Part shown: one piece after another, positions 55,852 to 63,598 of the stretch
Numbering within the stretch: position 1 is the first letter of the stretch
Layout of the letters: every line of letters starts with the position of its first letter
Assembly: GCA_964436045.1 (NCBI GenBank)
Contig: CAYTBN010000027.1
Coordinates: forward strand, 1-64,000
Length of the DNA: 64,000 bases
Source: CAYTBN01 sp964436045
GTDB lineage: Bacteria > Myxococcota_A > UBA796 > UBA9615 > CAYRNR01
Direction of reading: 5' to 3'
Notes under the pieces: model-generated
Database searches by the model: none
Seen by the model: only the letters and a program-made list of their open reading frames with translations
What the model was told of the DNA's origin: nothing
Program-made: the position numbers and the translations under genes

Positions 55852-57021
55852 CTAGGGCCACATCTTCATCTCGCGATACTCCTCGATGTTGCGGTCGATC
55901 AGGTCCCGGTTCTCATCGCCGTCGGGCTCGATCAGGTACGGGGTGATGAAGATCACGCCGTCGGTGTCGTCCTTGCTGAAGTTCCGGGTGCTGAAGAAAG
56001 CGCCGAGCAGTGGGACCTCGGACAGCCAGGGCATGCCCGCGACCTCACGCTTGCTCTTGTGCCGTACCACCCCGGCCAGGGCCAGGCTCTGGCCCTCCTT
56101 GAGCAGCACGGTGGTCTCCTGCTTCTTGTTGCTCAGGGTGTAGACACCGGACTCGAACGAGGTGATGTCGGAGATCTCGTAGTTGACCTGCAGGTGAACG
56201 TTGTCGCGCCGGTCGATGCGCGGCGTGGCCTCCAGGATGACCCCGAACGGCCGCTCGACCAGGTTGACCGTGCTCTGGGTCTGCACCGGGATCAGCAACA
56301 CGCCGCCGTACTCGTAGTGGGTCGTCTCGCCGTGGAGCACCGTGGCCTCGTGGGACTCCCACACCCGGGTGAAGGCCTGCTGGGCGTCGAAGTTGACCAA
56401 CTGATCCAGCTGCACGGTCGGGCCGTTTCGGACCACGTCCATCCAGTTGAAGACCATCGTGGCCAGGTTGCCCGACAGGTTCATCCCGTATTCCTTGGCC
56501 TTCTCGCGATCGACCTCGACGAAGTCGAACGCCAGCCGGAACATGGGCTTGAGGTCCACGGCCTTGGGATCCAGCCGGGCCAGGTTGACCACCACGTCGT
56601 AGGCCGCGGCGATCCCGTTGATGCGCTCCATGTCGTCCGAGGTCAGCACCTCGCCGGAGACCAGCAACCTGCCGCCGACGATGTTGACCGAGATGCCCTC
56701 GACGTCGATCAGCATGTCCTCGATCGTGTCGCGCAGCTCGTCGAGGCTGTCCTCGGAATAGACCGTGATCTTGTAGGTCGTGTCGCCGACGGTGACCGAC
56801 GAGTAGCCGGCCGCAATCGCCTTGAGCACCACCTGATTCCCCTTGGCGATGACCTTGACGATCTTCTCGTTGCCGGGGATCACCGTGGTGCGCTGGGACA
56901 CAGAGACCACGTGGGTGTCCCCGACCTTCATCGAGAGTGTCTCCTCCTCGGCGCTCGCCGTCGCGGCGAGAATCAGCAGGAGGAGGAACAACAGCGGCGC
57001 GATTGCGTTTCGTACCTTCAC
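55852..57021 (-). CDS. cpaC: Tad outer-membrane secretin CpaC/RcpA
   Basis: A 389-residue secretin subunit with a signal peptide (APLLFLLLLILAATASA). Residues about 28-100 are the pilus-specific N-terminal domain (LSMKVGDTHVVSVSQRTTV, VVLKAIAAGYSSVTVGD); 105-160 look like a BON-type domain (LDELRDTIEDMLIDVEGISV, RLLVSGEVLTSDDMERI). The secretin core follows, with TVNLVERPFGVILEATPRI, ETTVLLKEGQSLALAGVV and the end VPLLGAFFSTRNFSKDDTDGVIFITPYLIEP. GTG start at 57021 behind GAGG. It forms the outer-membrane gate. No pilotin gene is apparent. Confidence 0.94.
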   Translation of the reverse strand: MKVRNAIAPLLFLLLLILAATASAEEETLSMKVGDTHVVSVSQRTTVIPGNEKIVKVIAKGNQVVLKAIAAGYSSVTVGDTTYKITVYSEDSLDELRDTIEDMLIDVEGISVNIVGGRLLVSGEVLTSDDMERINGIAAAYDVVVNLARLDPKAVDLKPMFRLAFDFVEVDREKAKEYGMNLSGNLATMVFNWMDVVRNGPTVQLDQLVNFDAQQAFTRVWESHEATVLHGETTHYEYGGVLLIPVQTQSTVNLVERPFGVILEATPRIDRRDNVHLQVNYEISDITSFESGVYTLSNKKQETTVLLKEGQSLALAGVVRHKSKREVAGMPWLSEVPLLGAFFSTRNFSKDDTDGVIFITPYLIEPDGDENRDLIDRNIEEYREMKMWP

Positions 57022-57028
57022 GTCAACC

Positions 57029-57847
57029 TCAGCGGATGATGTTGATCAGCTCGTTGCGCTTCGTCTGGACCTGGTTGCGCTTCTTCTCGCCGAAGACGTC
57101 GCTGAAGTCCTTGGGCGGCAGCGCCAACTCGGTGGTGATGTCGTTCTCGTTGCGCAGGGACAGCGCGATCTTGCCCTTGTCGACCGAGAAGGTGAGCAGC
57201 TCCGCCTCCTCGGGGGTGACCAGCACGGTCACGGTCTGGTAGCCGCGGCCCGAGGTGGACTCCGACGAGCCCCGCTCCTTGCTGCCCAGGCGGGCACCCA
57301 CCGCCAGCACGGTCACGTTCTGCAGCAGGGTGATGGTGACCCACTCCTTCTTCTCGGGCTTCATGAAGGTGCCGAGGATGTCCACGTGGTCGTTGGGCTG
57401 GAGCAGGCCGCCCATGGAGGAGACCTGGTCGACCGGGATCGACATCGCCCGCCACCCCTCCTTGACCACCTGGTCCAGCTCCACGTCGGAGCGCGGGTCG
57501 GAGAAGTCTGTCCACAGCAGGGTCTGCCCCTCGCGGATGGTATGGGCCACCCGCTGGCCGACGATCCGCTCCCACTCGTTGATGAACACCGACTGCGGGT
57601 GCACGTAGGACTCGGGCACCTCGATCTGCGTCAGCATGTCGTGGGAGATGGGTTTGTCTGCTGCGATGTCGAACTTGGCGGCGACCAGGGTCACCTTCTC
57701 ACCGGCGACGCCGTACTTGGCCGCCAGCTGCTGGGTATAGATGTACAAGAGCAGCACCGCGAGGATCGCCAGACCGAGGGAGACCAGCAACACCTTCCGT
57801 CGATTGGAGGGTACACCGCTGGTCGCATTCTGCTTGTTGTCCGCCAC
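57029..57847 (-). CDS. cpaB: Tad assembly protein CpaB/RcpC
   Basis: A 272-residue periplasmic protein anchored by one N-terminal helix (VLLVSLGLAILAVLLLYIY). The SAF domain (VTLVAAKFDIAADKPISHDMLTQIEVPESYV) and RcpC/CpaB domain (DHVDILGTFMKP, TVTVLVTPEEAELLTFSVDKGKIALSLRNEND) are standard. GTG start at 57847, with GGGAGG 4 nt upstream. It precedes cpaC by 7 nt, as in other tad loci. Confidence 0.93.
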   Translation of the reverse strand: MADNKQNATSGVPSNRRKVLLVSLGLAILAVLLLYIYTQQLAAKYGVAGEKVTLVAAKFDIAADKPISHDMLTQIEVPESYVHPQSVFINEWERIVGQRVAHTIREGQTLLWTDFSDPRSDVELDQVVKEGWRAMSIPVDQVSSMGGLLQPNDHVDILGTFMKPEKKEWVTITLLQNVTVLAVGARLGSKERGSSESTSGRGYQTVTVLVTPEEAELLTFSVDKGKIALSLRNENDITTELALPPKDFSDVFGEKKRNQVQTKRNELINIIR

Positions 57848-57911
57848 AGGACCTCCCTGGGGATCGATTCCGGATTCCAGGAGCGCGGGGATTGGGGACG
57901 CCCCGAAGGCG

Positions 57912-58943
57912 TCAGTTCAGCGAGCCCGGCGGGCCGGTGACCACCACGGTGGTCACCGTGGTGCGGGTCTCCGGATCCTCCGTCGCCGTCACATGACACT
58001 GCTGCCGTCCGCGGACGAAGAGTGCCGACGGGGCGGAGCCACCCGCCGCTGCCGCCTCCGCGACCCTGGAATCTTCCGACCAATCGTACTGCGGAAGCTG
58101 GGTCGAATAGAAGTCCAGGACCGACATTGCGTCGCGCGCGGACTGATACTGGCCCATGTGGACCAGCATCGAGCCGCTGTCCTGGGAGAACGACAGGAGG
58201 CGCACGTCACCGGGTACGCGGGGTACGTCGGGGGGATCGGAACCGGGGGCGTCGTCCTCGCCATCGGTGGACACGGCGCGCACGTCGAAGTCCTCGGAGG
58301 GCCAGGCGGCCATCACGGTGGTCGAGCGGGCGCCGGGCTGGCGCAGGGCCAGGACGAACTTGGCGTCGCCCAGGTCCGAGATGCGCCCGCTGGCCGCGGC
58401 GGCCTCGGCCCGGCGGTTCATCTCCTCGGCCCAGCCCGGCTCGTCCCAGTCCGGGATCACGGCGGTGCCGTAGATCCCCCAGGTGCCGGCGTCGATGCGG
58501 GTCCCGCGGCGGCCGATGCGCTCGTTCATCTGCTCGCGGAGCCGATCCCAGTCCTCGCCTTCGATGTCGGGGTTCTTCGGGCTGTCCCCTCCCAGTTCGC
58601 CGGGAGGTCCCCCGTAGAGGTCCTCGTAGTAGTCCAGGACCTCGTCGACGGTGCGCCAGTCGTTCTCGAGGGTGTAGTAGATGCGGTTTCCGTTGAGGGT
58701 CGCGGCCTGTACCGAGCCCGGATCGACCTGCAGGTCCCACACCGACGGCACGCCAGCGAACGCGTCTCCCAGGGACTGGAAGACCGTGGCCTCGGCCGGC
58801 GGATTCAGCGGGGAGTTGGCATGACCGAACCAGAACACGGCCAGCGCGAAGGCGACGATCGCCGCCAGCCGCCAGGCCCGGTCCAGGATCGACCTGGACC
58901 CGCCCGAACTAGAAGCACCAGTCGCAGAGTCCGTAGATCTCAT
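57912..58943 (-). CDS. Tad-locus membrane protein of unknown family
   Basis: A 343-residue protein with a Ser/Gly-rich cytoplasmic start, one transmembrane helix (AWRLAAIVAFALAVFWFGH) and an envelope domain. Two similar segments, IYYTLENDWRTVDEVLDYYED (about 87-107) and MLVHMGQYQSARDAMSVLDFYST (about 255-278), both with the V-L-D-x-Y helix, hint at an internal duplication. The ATG at 58943 lies 35 nt inside the TadE gene, in another frame. No Shine-Dalgarno is obvious, and no later ATG/GTG/TTG fits before the membrane helix. Its place between tadE and cpaB suggests a role in the apparatus. Confidence 0.7.
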   Translation of the reverse strand: MRSTDSATGASSSGGSRSILDRAWRLAAIVAFALAVFWFGHANSPLNPPAEATVFQSLGDAFAGVPSVWDLQVDPGSVQAATLNGNRIYYTLENDWRTVDEVLDYYEDLYGGPPGELGGDSPKNPDIEGEDWDRLREQMNERIGRRGTRIDAGTWGIYGTAVIPDWDEPGWAEEMNRRAEAAAASGRISDLGDAKFVLALRQPGARSTTVMAAWPSEDFDVRAVSTDGEDDAPGSDPPDVPRVPGDVRLLSFSQDSGSMLVHMGQYQSARDAMSVLDFYSTQLPQYDWSEDSRVAEAAAAGGSAPSALFVRGRQQCHVTATEDPETRTTVTTVVVTGPPGSLN

Positions 58944-59529
58944 TGTATGCCCACATGTCCAGGTACGCCTCGTAGCCCCAGAGCACCACGTTGCCCTCGA
59001 TGTCCTCGTAGTCCCAGTTCCCGATCGCGATCTTGTGCGTGCGCGTCACGTTGATGTTGCTGGCGTAGGGCAGCAGCGAGTTGCGGATCGGCTGGACCAC
59101 CGTGGCCTCGTAGTGAGTGTCGACGGGCGCGATCCCGGTGGCCAGCATGGTGGCGATCTGGCTGTAGTTGATCAGCCCGGTCGGGTTGGTGAGGCCGCCC
59201 GGATCGGGGAATTGCAGAAAGATCGACGGGTCGAAGTCGCTGAGGTTCTCCAGGGTGTCGTTGGAGGCACTGCCGGAGATCGACGCCCCGGCCAGCTTGA
59301 AGTCGTTCTGTGCCTTGGCGGACGCCGCCGACAGGCTGTGGTTCGGGTCGTGGCGCCCGGCCTTCCAGGCCACGTAGCGTACGGCGATCTGGGCGTTCTG
59401 CTCCTGATAGTAGGCCTTGCCGAAGTGGATGATCCCCATGATCAGGACCAGGAAGATCGGCAGGGTCACGGCGAACTCGACCGTGGCCTGCCCGCGGACG
59501 TCTTCGCGCAGTCGGCGGATGGCTCTCAT
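58909..59529 (-). CDS. tadE: TadE-family pseudopilin-like protein
   Basis: A 206-residue TadE. The sequence DVRGQATVEFAVTLPIFLVLIMGIIHFGKAYY (residues about 10-40) carries the family's G-Q-A-x-x-E-F processing site before the membrane helix, which the prepilin peptidase should cut. The rest is periplasmic with a Cys near the end (LCDWCF). It overlaps tadG by 1 nt and the next gene by 35 nt. Confidence 0.9.
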   Translation of the reverse strand: MRAIRRLREDVRGQATVEFAVTLPIFLVLIMGIIHFGKAYYQEQNAQIAVRYVAWKAGRHDPNHSLSAASAKAQNDFKLAGASISGSASNDTLENLSDFDPSIFLQFPDPGGLTNPTGLINYSQIATMLATGIAPVDTHYEATVVQPIRNSLLPYASNINVTRTHKIAIGNWDYEDIEGNVVLWGYEAYLDMWAYNEIYGLCDWCF

Positions 59530-60860
59530 CAGTGGGTGATCACGATCTGGGTAAGGTCACTGAGGCCCGCGACCCACAACGATATCCGACCCGCCGCGCC
59601 GATGTCCGGGGGCATCGGCAGCCCCGGCGTCGTCAGCATGTAGTCGGTCATGAACAGGGGCATGTCTCCCAGCTTGGACACGGGCACCAAGTGGGCGTGC
59701 CAGCGGGGGACGAACATGTTGCCGTCTTGGGTGTTGGTGACCTCGGCCTGGGCCACCGTGATCATCCCGAACACCTCGTTGTACGGGTTGTTGAAGTGGT
59801 CGGGCAGGGCGATGACCTCGCCCTGCTCGGGCGAATCGTAGCCGATGGCGACGTACTGGGCGGAGTCCGGGAACTCGTCGTCCAGGATCAGCGGATTGGC
59901 CTTGCCGGTGTCCGTGTAGTCCGACAGGCTCGGGTACCACCACAGCCCCTGGCACTCGACCAGGTAGTACCAGGCCACGTTGGTCTCCCACCACGTGTTG
60001 CCCTTGGCCAGGGGCGCCATCTTGCCGAACAGCATCTGGTAGGGCAGCTGCTGGGTCGGGCTGCCCAGCGGACCGTTGGCCCAGTGGGGATAGGCCGCCA
60101 ACGCCGGGGCGTACGCGTCCTCGGGATAGGCCGTGATGGCGTAGTACAACATCGCAGACACGGCGGCGGTCTTGATGCCGGCGTCCTCCCACAGGTCGTA
60201 GCCGCCGTCGTCGCCGTTGGCCATCGTCTCGCACAGATCGGTCATCTCCCCCTCTTTGAGGGGCATCTCGTTGGGCCACACGAAGGCGTAGTCCAGCCCG
60301 TTCTCCTGGGCCAGCATCGTGCCCTCGGTCATCGCCATCGCCTCGAAGCCGTCGCGTACCCCCTCGGCGACGGTCGTCAGATCGTCCATCCGTGTGAAGA
60401 GGAACTCGATCTGATCGTCCAGCGGTGGCCAGCCGGCCATCAGCAGCTGGATCCCGACCATCGCGCAGTTCCACTCCTCGATGATCGACTGCCAGCAGCG
60501 GCCGAAGTCGAGGTCGCACCAGGGATCGCAGAAGCACGAGGCGTTGGCTGCGGCCATGTCGGCCGACTCCAGCACCGCCCAGGTGATGGACTCGGTGAAG
60601 ATCGCCTCGGCGAGCAACATCGACTTCATGATGTTGGTCATCGCGATCAGGTTCATGCCGCGGGCTTCCCAGGTGGCCGCGCTGATGGCGGCCGAGTCGA
60701 CCGCGTTCTGCGCCGTCACCTTGTGGGTCAGGTGGCGGCCATTGTTCAGCATCAGGATCACGAACGAACAGATCAGGAACCCGGTCAGGGCCACGAAGGC
60801 CATGGTCTGGCCGTCGCGCCTGTGGTGGAGCGACATCGCCCGGCGAACCAGCGTGCGCAT
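59529..60860 (-). CDS. TadG-like protein without a vWA domain
   Basis: A 443-residue protein. A basic start, then the processing/anchor region DGQTMAFVALTGFLICSFVILMLNNGR, as in TadG/Flp-associated proteins. Next is a VTAQNAVDSAAISAATWEARGMN segment typical of the family. The large periplasmic part is Trp/Pro/Asn-rich (CFCDPWCDLDFGRCWQ, WYYLVECQGLWWYPSLSDYTD). No MIDAS-type DxSxS is seen, so it lacks the von Willebrand A domain found in classical TadG. A GTG at 60863 precedes the ATG at 60860; both overlap the previous stop. Exact role unknown; minor pilin-type. Confidence 0.85.
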   Translation of the reverse strand: MRTLVRRAMSLHHRRDGQTMAFVALTGFLICSFVILMLNNGRHLTHKVTAQNAVDSAAISAATWEARGMNLIAMTNIMKSMLLAEAIFTESITWAVLESADMAAANASCFCDPWCDLDFGRCWQSIIEEWNCAMVGIQLLMAGWPPLDDQIEFLFTRMDDLTTVAEGVRDGFEAMAMTEGTMLAQENGLDYAFVWPNEMPLKEGEMTDLCETMANGDDGGYDLWEDAGIKTAAVSAMLYYAITAYPEDAYAPALAAYPHWANGPLGSPTQQLPYQMLFGKMAPLAKGNTWWETNVAWYYLVECQGLWWYPSLSDYTDTGKANPLILDDEFPDSAQYVAIGYDSPEQGEVIALPDHFNNPYNEVFGMITVAQAEVTNTQDGNMFVPRWHAHLVPVSKLGDMPLFMTDYMLTTPGLPMPPDIGAAGRISLWVAGLSDLTQIVITH

Positions 60861-61816
60861 CACGGGGTCTCCAGGGTCAGGGTGCAGGTGGCGTTGATCG
60901 CCGTGTAGCTACCCGGCGCGAACTCCAGCAACGAGAACTCCGAGGGCAGGGTGCCCATCTCGTCGATCAGCTGGGCCGCCAGCGGGATGTTGAGGTGGAA
61001 GCAGTGGGTGACCTGCACGGTGATGTCGTCGTGGGGATTGAAGGTGACCACGTCGCCCGGGGCGGCCACCACCGAGGTGCCGCCTCCGCTGACGGTGACG
61101 AACTTCACCACGGTGCAGAAGTACGAGTAGGCGAACCGATCCGCATAGTCGAGCACCTGGACCGCGCCCGGGATCACCGACAACATGCTGGTGATGGCGT
61201 TGACCACGTCCATCACCAGCCCTCCCACCAGGGGCAGCCCGGCCAGCACGTGGCTGGCGCGCCGGGAGATCGGCACGCAGGCGATGACCGCGGAGTTCTT
61301 GATGTTGGAGTACTTCTCGTTGCCGGTCGACAGGGTGATCTTGTTGACCTCCTCGTCGGCCTCCATCGGGATCCAGACGATGGCGGAGCGGGCGGCGGCG
61401 TAGGCGGCGTACAGCGTCACGTTCTTGGCGTTGTACATCAGCGACATCTGGGCCACGCCCATCACGACCATCATCAGCGCCCAGAAGATGATCACGAACT
61501 CGGTGATCGCCTGACCGGCCTGGGCCCGTCGCAGCTTGACCAGCCCGCGGAAGGGCGACATCGGGCTGGAGACCAGCAGCGACATCCGCCACACCAGCAG
61601 GACCAGCGATCCCACGGCCAGGGAGATCCCGATCGCGAGGCCGGTCGGGGCGCCGGTGAACGAGACGTTGGCGATCACCCCCGGTGCCACCGGCCCCGAC
61701 CCGGAGAGCAGGCGCGCAGGCGAGGGTGCGAACAGCTGGATGCTCGCGAAGCAGGCGGCGGACACCCCCACGAAGGTCAGCAGGATCCGGAGGACTGTGG
61801 TCAAGCGGTTCGGCAT
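60860..61816 (-). CDS. TadE-like protein with extra N-terminal membrane helices
   Basis: A 318-residue protein. The ATG at 61816 is preferred over a frame-open extension to 61921; ATG 61831 is possible. Two helices come first (LLTFVGVSAACFASIQLF, AIGISLAVGSLVLLVWRMSLLV), then the TadE-type motif QAGQAITEFVIIFWALMMVVMGVAQM with AAYAAARSAIVW behind. The periplasmic end is beta-rich with Cys pairs (VIACVPISRR, YSYFCTVVKF, VTHCFHLNIP). The two extra helices make it longer than simple TadE. Overlaps the TadG-like gene by 1 nt. Confidence 0.85.
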   Translation of the reverse strand: MPNRLTTVLRILLTFVGVSAACFASIQLFAPSPARLLSGSGPVAPGVIANVSFTGAPTGLAIGISLAVGSLVLLVWRMSLLVSSPMSPFRGLVKLRRAQAGQAITEFVIIFWALMMVVMGVAQMSLMYNAKNVTLYAAYAAARSAIVWIPMEADEEVNKITLSTGNEKYSNIKNSAVIACVPISRRASHVLAGLPLVGGLVMDVVNAITSMLSVIPGAVQVLDYADRFAYSYFCTVVKFVTVSGGGTSVVAAPGDVVTFNPHDDITVQVTHCFHLNIPLAAQLIDEMGTLPSEFSLLEFAPGSYTAINATCTLTLETP

Positions 61817-61921
61817 TTTTCCCGCAACCATCTTATCGGGGCCCTGGCGCTGCCGGGACGGTTTTTTGCAAACTCCTCGCATCCGCGCTGCCCGCGCACG
61901 GGGTTGCGCACGGAGGCGCAC

Positions 61922-61990
61922 ACGTTTCTTTAATATTTACAGTAACTTGGGAGGGGCTGGCCCATAGTGAACTACATACAGAACACCCCT
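61922..61990 (-). promoter_or_regulatory. AT-rich upstream region of the tadE-like gene
   Basis: Two AT-rich patches in otherwise GC-rich DNA: minus-strand TAAATATTAAAG at 61938-61927, and TGTATGTAGT near 61975-61983. Either could hold a -10 for an internal promoter of the tad locus. No clear -35. The 208-bp gap has no other gene. Confidence 0.35.
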
Positions 61991-62024
61991 GGGGCCGGCA
62001 CTGTACGGGGGCAGATGGCGGGTT

Positions 62025-63563
62025 TCAGCGTTTCCGGGGTGCAACCGAGACCCGGCAGTCGCCCGCAGGCGGCGGGATCCCGGAATCGCGCCGCAGGTAG
62101 AGCAACCGGCCGTAGAGCGGGGTCCGCCCGTAGTCCGGGATCAGGGCGCGGTGCAGCCGGTAATCGCGGCCGAGCCGAGGACCGCCGTGAACCCGGCGTT
62201 CGACGCTGGCGCGCAGATCCTCCGCAGCCACCGTCCCCTCGCAGCCCGGGTCCAGCGGCGGCTCGCGCTCGAGGCGCAGCACGATGGCGTCCGGCGCCCG
62301 CTCGTCGAACAGATAGTCGAGGTCGAAGCGCTTGGCCAGCCGCCCACCGGGGGCGCGGCCGATGACCGGGTCGGTCAGCCCCCCCAGGTCCGTGATCTCC
62401 AGGGTGCCCCGGAAGCCGATCTCGCCGATGTCGATCAGGGCCACGCTGTCGGCGCCTGCTTCGGCCAGCCACTCCTCGATCCGCCGATCCTCGTGGCGGA
62501 TCGTGCGGAGGCTGGCGTCCGCCAGTCCGACCACGCGGCTGGCCTCGAGCGCCCCACCGCCGATACAGAGCATGATCAGGGGTAGCACGATGAGCCGCGG
62601 TCTCCGGGACCCGGTCAGCAGCGCGGACGATCCCGCAGCAGCGACCGCCAGGGCAGCGTAGCAGGGCAACAGGAAGCGGCCGGCGGGCATCCAGTCGCCG
62701 CCCTCGAGGACCGCCGCGAGGGCCCAGGCCAGGGCCACCGCCAACCACGCCCGGGGCCATTTGCCTCCCACGGCGGCGCCGATCACCGCCAGCGCCAGCA
62801 ACGGCAGCGCCCAGGGATCGAGCAGACCATCGAGGAGGTAACGCAGGCCCTCGAGCCGATCTGGCGGCTTGGCAAAGTAGGTATTGGGCAGCCACTCCTC
62901 GAACACCGCGCGGCGGACCACCAGCAGTGCGAGCGCGCTGCCCGCGGCCGCGGTGGCCAGGATCGCCCCCCGCCGGATCACGTCACGCTCCCGGACCACG
63001 GTGAGCGCCGCCGCGAGGGCCACGGGGATCCACATTCCCTCGGGGCGGCACAGGGGCCCGCCCATCGCGGCGGCGGCACCCAGCCAGAGGGGCACGCGGC
63101 CCGTCAGCCCTGCCACCGCCACCAGCGTCAGCGCCACGAACGCCAGGGTCTCCAGCCCGGTCGCGGTGTGGTAGGCCACCGGGCCGCTGATCGCCAGCAA
63201 CAGACAGGCGATCCAGGGCGCTGGCCTCCGGGTCTGGTCGGTCACCGCCGCCAGCGCTGCCATCGAGAGCAGCAGGGCCAGACAACCCGCCACGGACGCC
63301 GCCCGGGGGATCGCCTCGACGCCGAAGAACGCGCCAGCGGCCAGATCCAGCGCGAGCCACAGGGGGCTCGAGAACCCCTCGGCGGGCGCGGCCGCCGGCT
63401 CGAATGTGGGTCCATGCCCCGCCAGTACGTTGGCGGCGTAGCGGTGGGTGATGAAGGCGTCATCCAGCTGAAACGGGAGCACCGCCAGTGCCAGCCCGAG
63501 ACCGCCGAGCCCGGCCACGAGGGCCGCCAGCATCGCCGTCCGTGTCCCGCGACCGCTGACCAT
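62025..63563 (-). CDS. GT-C superfamily membrane glycosyltransferase in the tad locus
   Basis: A 512-residue polytopic protein. The acidic first-loop motif DDAFITHRYAANVLAGHG after the first helix, then GFSSPLWLALDL, a RPEGMWIP loop and PNTYFAKPP, are typical of GT-C enzymes that use polyprenyl-phosphate sugars (AftB-like/PMT-like). About ten hydrophobic segments follow, and a soluble C-terminal part ends the chain. The ATG at 63563 has GGAGG very close; a GTG at 63578 is possible. It sits between the prepilin peptidase and the tadE/G genes, so pilin or pilus-protein glycosylation is a fair inference, but the donor and acceptor are unknown. Confidence 0.8.
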   Translation of the reverse strand: MVSGRGTRTAMLAALVAGLGGLGLALAVLPFQLDDAFITHRYAANVLAGHGPTFEPAAAPAEGFSSPLWLALDLAAGAFFGVEAIPRAASVAGCLALLLSMAALAAVTDQTRRPAPWIACLLLAISGPVAYHTATGLETLAFVALTLVAVAGLTGRVPLWLGAAAAMGGPLCRPEGMWIPVALAAALTVVRERDVIRRGAILATAAAGSALALLVVRRAVFEEWLPNTYFAKPPDRLEGLRYLLDGLLDPWALPLLALAVIGAAVGGKWPRAWLAVALAWALAAVLEGGDWMPAGRFLLPCYAALAVAAAGSSALLTGSRRPRLIVLPLIMLCIGGGALEASRVVGLADASLRTIRHEDRRIEEWLAEAGADSVALIDIGEIGFRGTLEITDLGGLTDPVIGRAPGGRLAKRFDLDYLFDERAPDAIVLRLEREPPLDPGCEGTVAAEDLRASVERRVHGGPRLGRDYRLHRALIPDYGRTPLYGRLLYLRRDSGIPPPAGDCRVSVAPRKR

Positions 63564-63598
63564 GGCCTCCGCCCGCACCTGCCGCCCAGTGGGGGTTG

